From Sciscionella marina DSM 45152 (GTDB lineage Bacteria; Actinomycetota; Actinomycetes; Mycobacteriales; Pseudonocardiaceae): 64,000 nt of DNA. The translations under genes and the position numbers were made by a program. The notes under the pieces were generated by a model. That model saw only the letters and a list, made by a program, of their open reading frames with translations. It did not search any database and was not told the DNA's origin. The stretch is from assembly GCF_000379465.1 (NCBI RefSeq), contig NZ_KB905465.1:62001-126000 (forward strand). Reading direction: 5' to 3'. Below are positions 7,830-15,367 of the stretch, in pieces. How positions within the stretch are numbered: the first letter of the stretch is position 1; every line of letters begins with the position of its first letter.

Positions 7830-10800
7830 ATGGGCGCGATGACCCTCACCGTCGAACCGGAGTCCAGGACAGCCCGGACAGCGGCGCCGAACGAAACGAC
7901 GAGGACAGCGGCCCGCGCCCAGTACGGGACCACCACCGCGGCGCCGGCGCGCACCCTGCATCAGGTGTTCGCCGCGACCGTGCGCACCCATCCGAACGCG
8001 CCCGCGATCGACGACGGCACCCGGGTGCTGAATTACCGGGCGCTCGCCGAGCGGGTGGAGACACTCGCGCACCGGCTCACCGAACACGGCATCGGGCGCG
8101 GCGACCGTGTCGGGATCCGGCTGACCTCGGGGAGCGCGGACCTCTACGTCGCTGTCCTCGCGGTGCTCACCTGCGGGGCGGCCTATGTCCCGGTCGATGC
8201 CGATGATCCGGCCGAGCGCGCCGAACTGGTGTTCACCGAGGCCGAGGTGTGCGCGGTGCTCACCGATGGGCACGCGCTCGAATCGCGCGGTGAACCGAAG
8301 GGTGCGCGCGGGCGACCGGTTCCTGCCGACGACGCCTGGATCATCTTCACCTCGGGATCGACCGGAAAACCCAAGGGTGTCGCGGTCACCCATCGCAGCG
8401 CGGCGGCGTTCGTGGACGCCGAGGCGGAGCTGTTCCTCACCGAGGAGCCGCTCGGCCCGGGTGACCGGGTGCTGGCCGGGCTCTCGGTCGCCTTCGACGC
8501 CTCCTGCGAGGAGATGTGGCTGGCCTGGCGCAACGGGGCCTGTCTGGTTCCCGCGCCACGTTCGCTGGTGCGCACCGGTGTGGACCTGGGTCCGTGGCTG
8601 CTCGAACGCGGGATCACCGCGGTGTCCACGGTTCCCACGCTCGCCGCACTGTGGCCGACCGAGGCGCTCGAAGACGTGCGGCTGCTGATCTTCGGCGGCG
8701 AGGCCTGCCCAGCCGAGCTCGGCGAACGGGTCGCGGTCGAGGGTCGCGAGGTGTGGAACACCTACGGTCCGACCGAGGCCACCGTCGTCGCCTGCGCCGC
8801 GCAGCTCACCGGGGAGGGCCCGGTGCGGATCGGGCTCCCATTGTGTGGCTGGGAGCTGGCCGTGGTGGATGCCGATGGATACCCGGTCGCCGATGGCGAG
8901 ACCGGTGAACTGATCATCGGCGGGGTAGGGCTGGCCCGCTATCTCGACGCCGCGAAGGACGCCGAGCGCTTCGCCGCGTTCGACCGGCTCGGCTGGGCCC
9001 GGGCCTATCGCAGCAGGGACGTCGTGCGCGCCGATCCCGAGGGGCTGGTGTTCCTCGGCCGGGCCGACGAACAGGTCAAGCTCGGCGGTCGGCGCATCGA
9101 ACTCGGCGAGATCGACGCCGCTCTCGCCGCCCTTCCCGGGGTCGCGGGTGGCGCTGCCGCAGTACGCACCACCAAGGCGGGTAACCAGGTCCTCGTCGGC
9201 TATCTCGCGGGCGAGGTGGACACCGCGGAGGCGAACGCCCGGCTGCGTGAACAGCTGCCCGCCGCTCTCGTCCCGCTGCTCGCGGTCGTCGGTGAGCTGC
9301 CGACGCGCACCTCGGGCAAGGTGGACCGGGCCGCGCTCCCCTGGCCGCTGCCCAAGAGCGCGGAACGCGACCAGTTGCACGGCACCGCGGCGATCCTGGC
9401 CGAGGCATGGGCCGAGATCCTCGGTGTTCCGGTCGCCGACACCCGCGCGGACTTCTTCGCCTGCGGAGGCGGCAGCCTCACCGCGGCCCAGCTCGTCGCC
9501 GTCATCCGGGCCACCCATCCGCAGGTCTCGGTGACCGATATCTACACGAATCCGACTCTCGGCGAGCTCGCCACGCTGCTCGACCGGATGGACGCCACCG
9601 AGACCACTCGCGAGGAGGTGCGCCCGACCCGGCGGCGCACCGGTATCGCGCAGGCACTCTGGCTCGCACCGATGTTCGTGCTGCTCGGGCTGCGCTGGAC
9701 CACGATCGCCGCGGCGCTCGCCAAATTGCTCGCCCTCACCGGGGTGTCCTTCGCGCCGAACCCTCCCCTGTGGGCCCTCGCGCTCGGCTGGCTCGTGCTG
9801 TTCAGCCCGCTCGGCCGGATTGCGATCGCCGCGGGCGGTGCACGGCTGCTGTTGCGCGGGGTGCGCGCCGGGAGTTATCCGCGCGGCGGGCGGGTCCACA
9901 TGCGACTGTGGGCCGCGCAGGAACTGGCGGATTTCTCCGGTGTGGCCGAGGTTTCCACCGCGTCCTGGATGACGCACTATGCGAAGGCGCTCGGCGCGAA
10001 GGTCGGTAAGGACGCCGATCTGCACGCCCCGCCCCCGGTCACCGGAATGCTCAAGCTGGGCAAGGGAGCCGCAATCGAGCCGGAGGTGGACCTCGCCGGT
10101 TACTGGATCGAGGGCGACACCCTGCACATCGGCAAGACCCGGATCGGCGCGGGTGCCCGGATCGGGGCACGCAGCACGCTGTTCCCCGGCGCGCGGATCG
10201 GCAAGAACGCCGAGATCGCCGCGGGCTCCACGGTGCGCGCCGCGGTGCCCGCAGGGCAGCGCTGGGCCGGGTCCCCCGCGGCGCGCGACACCACCGACGC
10301 GATCTCCTGGCCGTCGAGCCGTCCGCCGCGCTCACGGTTCTGGACGACGGTGTACGGGTCGAGTTCGCTGCTGCTCGGCGCGCTCCCGCTGCTCGCGACG
10401 CTGCCCGCCGTGCTGTTGTTCGCCGCGGTCTTGCGCGGGACGGACTCGCTCTCGGCGGCGATCGGGCCGGCGCTGCTCGCCGTTCCGGCGGCCACCATCG
10501 CGTACTTCCTGACGTTCGCGGTACTGATCCTGGTGCTGGTGCGCGCGCTCGGGATCGGCATGCGCGAGGGGCATCATCCGGTGCACAGCCGCAATGCCTG
10601 GCAGGTGTGGGCGACCGAGCGGCTGATGGACATGGCGCGTATCGCCCTTTTCCCCTTGTACGCCAGCCTGTTCACTCCGGTGTGGCTGCGGCTGCTCGGC
10701 GCCCGCATCGGCCGCGGGGTCGAGGCGTCGACCGTGCTCGCGCTGCCCAGGATGACCAAGGTGACCGATGGGGCGTTCCTCGCCGACGACACCATGGTCG

Positions 10801-11774
10801 CCACCTACGAACTCGGCGGCGGCTGGCTGCACGTAGCACCCGCGCGCATCGGAAAGCAGGCGTTCCTTGGCAACTCGGGGATGACCGGGCCAGGTCGCTC
10901 GGTCCCCAAACGCGGGCTCGTCGGGGTGCTCTCGGCGACCCCGCGCAAGACCAAGAAGGGCGCCTCGTACCTGGGCATGCCACCCATGCCGCTGCGCCGC
11001 GCGGCACAGGAGGCGGATACGGCGCGCACCTATTCCCCACCGCCGCGGCTCAAGCTCGCCAGGGCACTCGTCGAGCTGTGCCGGATCATCCCGGTCATGG
11101 CGGGCACCGCGCTCACCGTCGGCGTGTTCGCCGCGCTGTACGCGCTGTGGGACAGGGCCGGCTTCCTCACCGCCGCCGTGGTGTCGGGTCTCGTGCTGTT
11201 CGCGGCCGGGGTGCTGGCCTCGGTGCTGGCGATCCTGGCGAAATGGGCGCTCATCGGGCGGTTCCGGTCCGGGACCCGGCCGCTGTGGAGCGGGTTCGTG
11301 TGGCGCGCCGAACTCGCGGACACCTTCGTCGAGGTGCTCGCGGTGCCTTGGCTGATCGGCTATTCGAGCGGCACCCCGCTGCTGACCGCCTGGCTGCGCG
11401 GGATGGGCGCGCGCATCGGCCGCGGGGTGTGGTCGGAGACCTACTGGCTGCCCGAGTCCGATCTGGTGCACCTCGGCGACGGGGCTACCATCAACCGCGG
11501 CTGCGTGGTGCAAACCCACCTGTTCCACGACCGGATCATGAGCATGGACGAGGTGCGGCTCGACGAGGGCGCGACGCTCGGCCAGCACGGGATCGTGCTG
11601 CCCGGCGCGAGCATCGGTGCGCGCACCACCGTGGGCCCCGGCTCGCTGGTCACCCGCGGGGACGCGGTGCCATCGGACGGGCGCTGGCTCGGCAATCCGA
11701 TCGCGGTGTGGCCGCAGAAGACCGGAAAGATCACCGCCAAAGAGTCACGAAAGGGCAGCCGGCGTCGAAAGTGA
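7830..11774 (+). CDS. Pls/PosA-type membrane NRPS (single-module poly(amino acid) synthetase)
   Basis: The 1314-residue protein has the architecture and nearly the length of epsilon-poly-L-lysine synthetase. It runs: an adenylation domain (about 40-510; FTSGSTGKPKG, NTYGPTEAT, YRSRD), a carrier domain with the modified serine in GGGSLTAAQ (about 549), then six membrane segments in pairs (about 605-665, 847-905, 1085-1137) separating three soluble domains (about 690-830, 910-1070, 1140-1314). The soluble domains contain hexapeptide-like I-G-x-x-x repeats. Aligning by eye to GrsA gives a specificity code of D-A-E-S-I-G-T-V-V-K, eight of ten positions equal to the bacitracin lysine code as I recall it. 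So L-lysine, or another basic residue, is the probable monomer. The ATG at 7830 has GAAAGG five bases before it; GTG 7824 and ATG 7839 are alternatives. The stop overlaps the next gene by one base. The 228 bp upstream hold no gene I can support. Confidence 0.85.
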   Translation: MGAMTLTVEPESRTARTAAPNETTRTAARAQYGTTTAAPARTLHQVFAATVRTHPNAPAIDDGTRVLNYRALAERVETLAHRLTEHGIGRGDRVGIRLTSGSADLYVAVLAVLTCGAAYVPVDADDPAERAELVFTEAEVCAVLTDGHALESRGEPKGARGRPVPADDAWIIFTSGSTGKPKGVAVTHRSAAAFVDAEAELFLTEEPLGPGDRVLAGLSVAFDASCEEMWLAWRNGACLVPAPRSLVRTGVDLGPWLLERGITAVSTVPTLAALWPTEALEDVRLLIFGGEACPAELGERVAVEGREVWNTYGPTEATVVACAAQLTGEGPVRIGLPLCGWELAVVDADGYPVADGETGELIIGGVGLARYLDAAKDAERFAAFDRLGWARAYRSRDVVRADPEGLVFLGRADEQVKLGGRRIELGEIDAALAALPGVAGGAAAVRTTKAGNQVLVGYLAGEVDTAEANARLREQLPAALVPLLAVVGELPTRTSGKVDRAALPWPLPKSAERDQLHGTAAILAEAWAEILGVPVADTRADFFACGGGSLTAAQLVAVIRATHPQVSVTDIYTNPTLGELATLLDRMDATETTREEVRPTRRRTGIAQALWLAPMFVLLGLRWTTIAAALAKLLALTGVSFAPNPPLWALALGWLVLFSPLGRIAIAAGGARLLLRGVRAGSYPRGGRVHMRLWAAQELADFSGVAEVSTASWMTHYAKALGAKVGKDADLHAPPPVTGMLKLGKGAAIEPEVDLAGYWIEGDTLHIGKTRIGAGARIGARSTLFPGARIGKNAEIAAGSTVRAAVPAGQRWAGSPAARDTTDAISWPSSRPPRSRFWTTVYGSSSLLLGALPLLATLPAVLLFAAVLRGTDSLSAAIGPALLAVPAATIAYFLTFAVLILVLVRALGIGMREGHHPVHSRNAWQVWATERLMDMARIALFPLYASLFTPVWLRLLGARIGRGVEASTVLALPRMTKVTDGAFLADDTMVATYELGGGWLHVAPARIGKQAFLGNSGMTGPGRSVPKRGLVGVLSATPRKTKKGASYLGMPPMPLRRAAQEADTARTYSPPPRLKLARALVELCRIIPVMAGTALTVGVFAALYALWDRAGFLTAAVVSGLVLFAAGVLASVLAILAKWALIGRFRSGTRPLWSGFVWRAELADTFVEVLAVPWLIGYSSGTPLLTAWLRGMGARIGRGVWSETYWLPESDLVHLGDGATINRGCVVQTHLFHDRIMSMDEVRLDEGATLGQHGIVLPGASIGARTTVGPGSLVTRGDAVPSDGRWLGNPIAVWPQKTGKITAKESRKGSRRRK

Positions 11775-13051
11775 TGGCGATCGATTCCTACATTCCCGAA
11801 CACGGCGACGACGGTTTCCACGTACAGCACTACGAACTCGAACTCGACTACCGGGTCGGGCCGAACCTGCTCTCGGCGAACGCGCGGCTCTCCGCGATCG
11901 CGGCGCGCCCGCTTTCCCGGTTCGCGCTCGATCTCGCCGGGCTGCGGGCGCGCCGGGTGCGGGTGAACGGGCGCGCGGTGAAGTTCGGGCATTCCGGGAC
12001 AAAGCTGCGGATCACCCTGCCCGCACCGATCGCCGCGGACACCCCGTTCACCGTCGAGGTCCGCTACAGCGGCAATCCCCGCCCGCTCGGCGGAACCTGG
12101 GGTGACATCGGGTGGGACGAACTCACCGATGGGGCGCTCGTGGCCAGCCAGCCGATCGGCGCGCCGACCTGGTTTCCGTGCAACGACCACCCCTCGGACA
12201 AGGCAAGCTACCGGATCGGCATCACCACGGATTCGCCGTACACCGTCGCGGCGACCGGGAACCTGGTCAGCAAACGGCGCTCGGCGAGCAAGACCAGCTG
12301 GGTCTTCGACCGCCCCGAACCGACCGCCAGCTACCTCGTTGGTGTCCACATAGGACAGTACAGCGAACTCCTCCTCGCCGAGAAACCGGTGCAGCGGGCG
12401 GTTTTTCCCGAGCGGCTGCGCGCGCCGCTGCGTCAGGACCTCGGCAGGCACGCAGAGATCATGAGCACTCTGCAGAAGTTCCTCGGCCCGTATCCTTTCG
12501 ACGAGTACGTGGTCGTGGTCACCGAGGACGAACTGGACGACCCCATCGAGGCACAGGGGCTCTCGGTGTTCGGCGCCAACCACATCGACGGCAGCGGGGC
12601 GCAGGAACGGCTCATCGCGCACGAGCTCGCGCACCAGTGGTTCGGCAACAGCCTCACCGTCGCCGACTGGCGGCACATCTGGCTCAACGAGGGGTTCGCC
12701 ACCTACGCGGAATGGCTGTGGTCGCAGGCCTGCGGCGGGCCGAGCACCGAGGAGCTCGCGCGCCAGTGGCACAGCCACCTCGACGCGGGTGACCAGGACC
12801 TGATCCTCGCCGACCCCGGGGTGGAGCGGATGTTCGACGAGCGGGTGTACAAGCGCGGAGCGCTCACCCTGCACGCCCTGCGCGCGGAGCTCGGCGAGGA
12901 CTCCTTCTTCGGCCTGCTGCGCGAATGGTGCGCGCGCTACCGGCACGCCACGGTGACCACCGAGCAGTTCCGCTCCCTTGCCGCGCAGTTCACCTCCCGC
13001 CCCCTGGACGGCCTCTTCGACCGCTGGCTTTACCGGGCACCGCTGCCGTGA
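11774..13051 (+). CDS. M1-family zinc metallopeptidase, coupled to the Pls-type synthetase
   Basis: A 425-residue gluzincin of the M1 aminopeptidase family, in the short actinobacterial form without the long helical C-terminal domain. The zinc site HELAHQW (from about residue 283) is followed 18 residues later by the second glutamate in WLNEGFATYAEW. The exopeptidase motif appears as EAQGLSVFG instead of GAMEN, so amino-terminal specificity may differ from standard aminopeptidases. There is no signal peptide. The start ATG shares its A with the TGA of the synthetase gene, so translation is coupled. In epsilon-polylysine producers a zinc aminopeptidase of this family is known to degrade the polymer; by that analogy this enzyme probably trims or detoxifies the product of the gene before it. 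Confidence 0.88.
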   Translation: MAIDSYIPEHGDDGFHVQHYELELDYRVGPNLLSANARLSAIAARPLSRFALDLAGLRARRVRVNGRAVKFGHSGTKLRITLPAPIAADTPFTVEVRYSGNPRPLGGTWGDIGWDELTDGALVASQPIGAPTWFPCNDHPSDKASYRIGITTDSPYTVAATGNLVSKRRSASKTSWVFDRPEPTASYLVGVHIGQYSELLLAEKPVQRAVFPERLRAPLRQDLGRHAEIMSTLQKFLGPYPFDEYVVVVTEDELDDPIEAQGLSVFGANHIDGSGAQERLIAHELAHQWFGNSLTVADWRHIWLNEGFATYAEWLWSQACGGPSTEELARQWHSHLDAGDQDLILADPGVERMFDERVYKRGALTLHALRAELGEDSFFGLLREWCARYRHATVTTEQFRSLAAQFTSRPLDGLFDRWLYRAPLP

Positions 13052-13083
13052 CGGCCGACCCCCGAGCCGTGCGGAACTTTCTT

Positions 13084-13130
13084 TGCAGAACCAGTTCTGC
13101 ATGGTTTGTGCTGCAGAGGATCCTCTGCAG
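13084..13130. repeat. Two tandem palindromes with a TGCAGA core
   Basis: TGCAGAAC-CA-GTTCTGCA (13084-13101) is followed ten bases later by the perfect 20-bp palindrome CTGCAGAGGATCCTCTGCAG (13111-13130). They lie 33 bases after the metallopeptidase stop and just before a decayed methyltransferase. A larger hairpin built from the same words (TTTGCAGAAC, CTGCAGA) occurs at 21647-21694, which suggests a dispersed palindromic repeat family as well as a possible terminator. Confidence 0.65.
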
Positions 13131-13142
13131 AGAAATCCCCGT

Positions 13143-13896
13143 ATGACCGGCGGCGCCGAGGCCTATCGCAGCCGCGAGCCGCTCGCCGCCCGGATGAGCA
13201 TTTACCAGTGGCAGCGCGAACCGTGGATCTTCCCGGGCTCGCCATCGCCGAACTGACCGGGTTCAGGGGAATCGTGGCGGATATCGGCTGCGGCATCGGC
13301 GGCTGTACCGATCGCCTCCGGACGCGGCGGCCGGACCTTCGAGTGCTTCCACTCGACCGCGCCCCCGTGATGGCCCCCGAAGCACTCGCCGACATCCGGT
13401 ATCTCAAGCTGCCCGGCCAATCGGTGGACGCCGCACTCGCCATGCACATGCTGTACCACCTCGAGTATCCCTGCGCGGCGATCGGCGAGCCGCGCAGGGT
13501 GCTCCGCCCGGGTGCCACGCTGTTGGCGAGCACGAACGGAGCGGGCGACAAAGCCGAGATCGCCGGGCTGTGGACCGCGGCCCTGCGCGACCTGCTCGGC
13601 ACCGAACCGGAACCGTTCACAAACCCGGCCGCCGGATTCACCCTCGAACACGGACACCTGTTCCAACCGCATTTCGCCGGGATCGAGCCGCGAGTTCGCC
13701 AGGGAGACTGTGGTGCCCGAACCCGGCCCGGTGATCGCGTTCCTGGACAACGCGCGGGTTCGCCGAACAGCAGCTGCCGGACGGGAACGGCTGGCGGGAC
13801 TTCCTGGATCGCGCCGCCACACTGGCGTGTTCCCGGGTCGAGGAGACCGGGGCGTTCCGCCTCACCAACCGGTTCCGCCTGTTCGTATGCCGGTGA
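13143..13896 (+). pseudogene. Frameshifted class I SAM-dependent methyltransferase
   Basis: A methyltransferase of about 250 residues is readable only by switching frame at least three times. The N-terminus AYRSREPLAARMSIYQWQRE starts at ATG 13143. The SAM motif VADIGCGIGG and the later AALAMHMLYHLE and RVLRPGATLLAST segments are in a second frame (about 13215-13690). REFARETVVPEPG is in a third frame (about 13690-13755), and the C-terminus GWRDFLDRAATLA...FRLFVCR is back in another, ending at TGA 13894-13896. The shifts fall near 13225, 13690 and 13757. Each fragment keeps good coding character, so decay is recent, or the assembly carries indels here. Confidence 0.72.
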
Positions 13897-13950
13897 ACCG
13901 TCCGCCGGTGAACCGTGTCTCTCCGGCGCCGGACGTGGCAGACTGCGCGC

Positions 13951-14763
13951 ATGCCTGCGATCGACGCGTGGATGCAGCACCCGAGCCTTCGGCTCATCAA
14001 TCACGAGATGCTCGCCTCCCTGCGGCGCTGGACGGGACTGGAGAAGTTCACCGAGGATCCCCCGGTCGCCACCACCATCGCGGCGATGGACGCGGGCGGG
14101 GTGCAACTCGGGCTCAGCTGTGCCTGGTATGGCCCGGAAGGCGCGCTGGTCAGCAATGACGAGGCCGCCGGGTTCGTCGAGGAGTCCGGCGGGCGGTTGC
14201 GTGGCGTCGCCGGGGTGGACATCCGGCGCCCGGTCGCGGCGGTCCGCGAGCTGCGCCGCGCGGTGACCGAGCTACGGTTCATCGCACTGCGGATCGTGCC
14301 GTGGCTCTGGGAACTCGAGCCGACCGATCGGCTCTACTACCCGCTCTACACCGCCTGCGCCGAGCTCGGCATCCCGTTGTGCACCCAGGTCGGGCACACC
14401 GGCCCGCTCCGTCCGTCCGAAACCGGGCGCCCGATCCCCTATATCGACCGGATCGCGCTCGATTTCCCGGAACTCGACATCGTCTGCGGGCACATCGGCT
14501 ATCCGTGGACCACCGAGATGATCGCGGTCGCGGACAAGCACGAGCGCGTCTACATCGACACCAGCGCCTACACCGTGCGCCGCTATCCTGCCGAGCTCGT
14601 GGACTATCTTCGCGGGCGTGGCCGGAGCAAGGTGCTGTTCGGCACCAACTATCCGATGATCACCCCGGCCAAGGCGCTCGACGGGCTCGGTGAGCTCGGC
14701 CTGGGCGAGGAGGCGGCCGAATTGTTCCTCTCCGGCAACGCGAAACGGGTCTTCGGACTCTGA
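13951..14763 (+). CDS. Amidohydrolase-2 family TIM-barrel metal-dependent hydrolase
   Basis: A 270-residue protein of the amidohydrolase 2 family, which includes decarboxylases such as ACMSD and gamma-resorcylate decarboxylase as well as hydrolases. Visible barrel landmarks are the metal-site histidines in CTQVGHTGP and IVCGHIGYPW, the acidic YIDTSAY and the C-terminal LFGTNYPM, where many members have GSDFP/GTDYP. The aspartate of that last motif is replaced by asparagine here. The usual N-terminal HxH is also reduced, with DAWMQHP in its place. The metal site may therefore be altered, and I would not predict a reaction. Start ATG 13951. It follows the decayed methyltransferase and converges with the next gene. 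Confidence 0.72.
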   Translation: MPAIDAWMQHPSLRLINHEMLASLRRWTGLEKFTEDPPVATTIAAMDAGGVQLGLSCAWYGPEGALVSNDEAAGFVEESGGRLRGVAGVDIRRPVAAVRELRRAVTELRFIALRIVPWLWELEPTDRLYYPLYTACAELGIPLCTQVGHTGPLRPSETGRPIPYIDRIALDFPELDIVCGHIGYPWTTEMIAVADKHERVYIDTSAYTVRRYPAELVDYLRGRGRSKVLFGTNYPMITPAKALDGLGELGLGEEAAELFLSGNAKRVFGL

Positions 14764-14815
14764 AACCCCGGAGGATCCGAAACCCCTGGAACCCTGAGAC
14801 TCGCGCAGGGAAATC

Positions 14816-15337
14816 TCAGCGGCGCCCGGGTTCCGGCCATTCGAACACCAGTTCCTCGCCCGGTACCAGCGAACCCCAGCGCCGCGCCGTCCGCTCGAGT
14901 TCTCCCGCTGCGGCGATCACCTCGGCTTCCGGCACGGACGGATCGGGGATGGTGCTCAACACCTCGGCGGCCACCGCACGCACGCGGCGATGCTCGGTGA
15001 TCCCCTCTTCCACGACCCGTGCGACGACTCCGGGGAGCAATTCGGCACGCTGCAGGCGGTGCGCACGCTCGCGTTTGGCCCGTGCAGAACGCCGAGCGGA
15101 CTGCGGTGGGCGCCGCCCGGAGAGGTGTTCCATGCTGTCGAACACCGCCCCCGCGGCGACCGCACCCCAGAACCCGCCGTCCTCACCGAGCTCACGCTCG
15201 ATCAGGAAGTGCACGAGATCATGCGGGATGTGCGCGCTCGCGATCCCCTCGTGCACCCGGTAGCGGACACCGTCGCCGCGTTCGACGAGGCTGTACGCGC
15301 GCATTCGGTCCGGAAGCCGTGGAAACCACACCCGCAT
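14816..15337 (-). CDS. Conserved hypothetical protein downstream of pyruvate carboxylase
   Basis: I do not recognise a named family. The 173-residue product begins MRVWFPRLPDRMRAYS and has a short segment IPHDLVHFLIERELGEDGGFWG that looks like a conserved structural core. It then has a very basic helix (about 75-100) rich in R, K and A and an acidic, proline-closed tail. No signal peptide or membrane segment is visible. The frame extends up to 15367, but the ATG at 15337 starts the conserved-looking part. It lies 30 bases after the pyruvate carboxylase stop on the same strand and is probably co-transcribed with it. Confidence 0.6.
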   Translation of the reverse strand: MRVWFPRLPDRMRAYSLVERGDGVRYRVHEGIASAHIPHDLVHFLIERELGEDGGFWGAVAAGAVFDSMEHLSGRRPPQSARRSARAKRERAHRLQRAELLPGVVARVVEEGITEHRRVRAVAAEVLSTIPDPSVPEAEVIAAAGELERTARRWGSLVPGEELVFEWPEPGRR

Positions 15338-15367
15338 GCCCTTATGCTCGCAGTGGGCGCAAACCAT

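Noticed and set aside
7464-10127. 887-residue open frame antisense to the Pls-type synthetase
   Set aside because: Shadow frame; composition is rich in G, R, H and P as expected from reverse reading, with no recognisable domain.
14794-14819. CTGAGA...TCTCAG hairpin between converging genes
   Set aside because: Six pairs with a 14-base loop and no U tract; too weak to call as a terminator.
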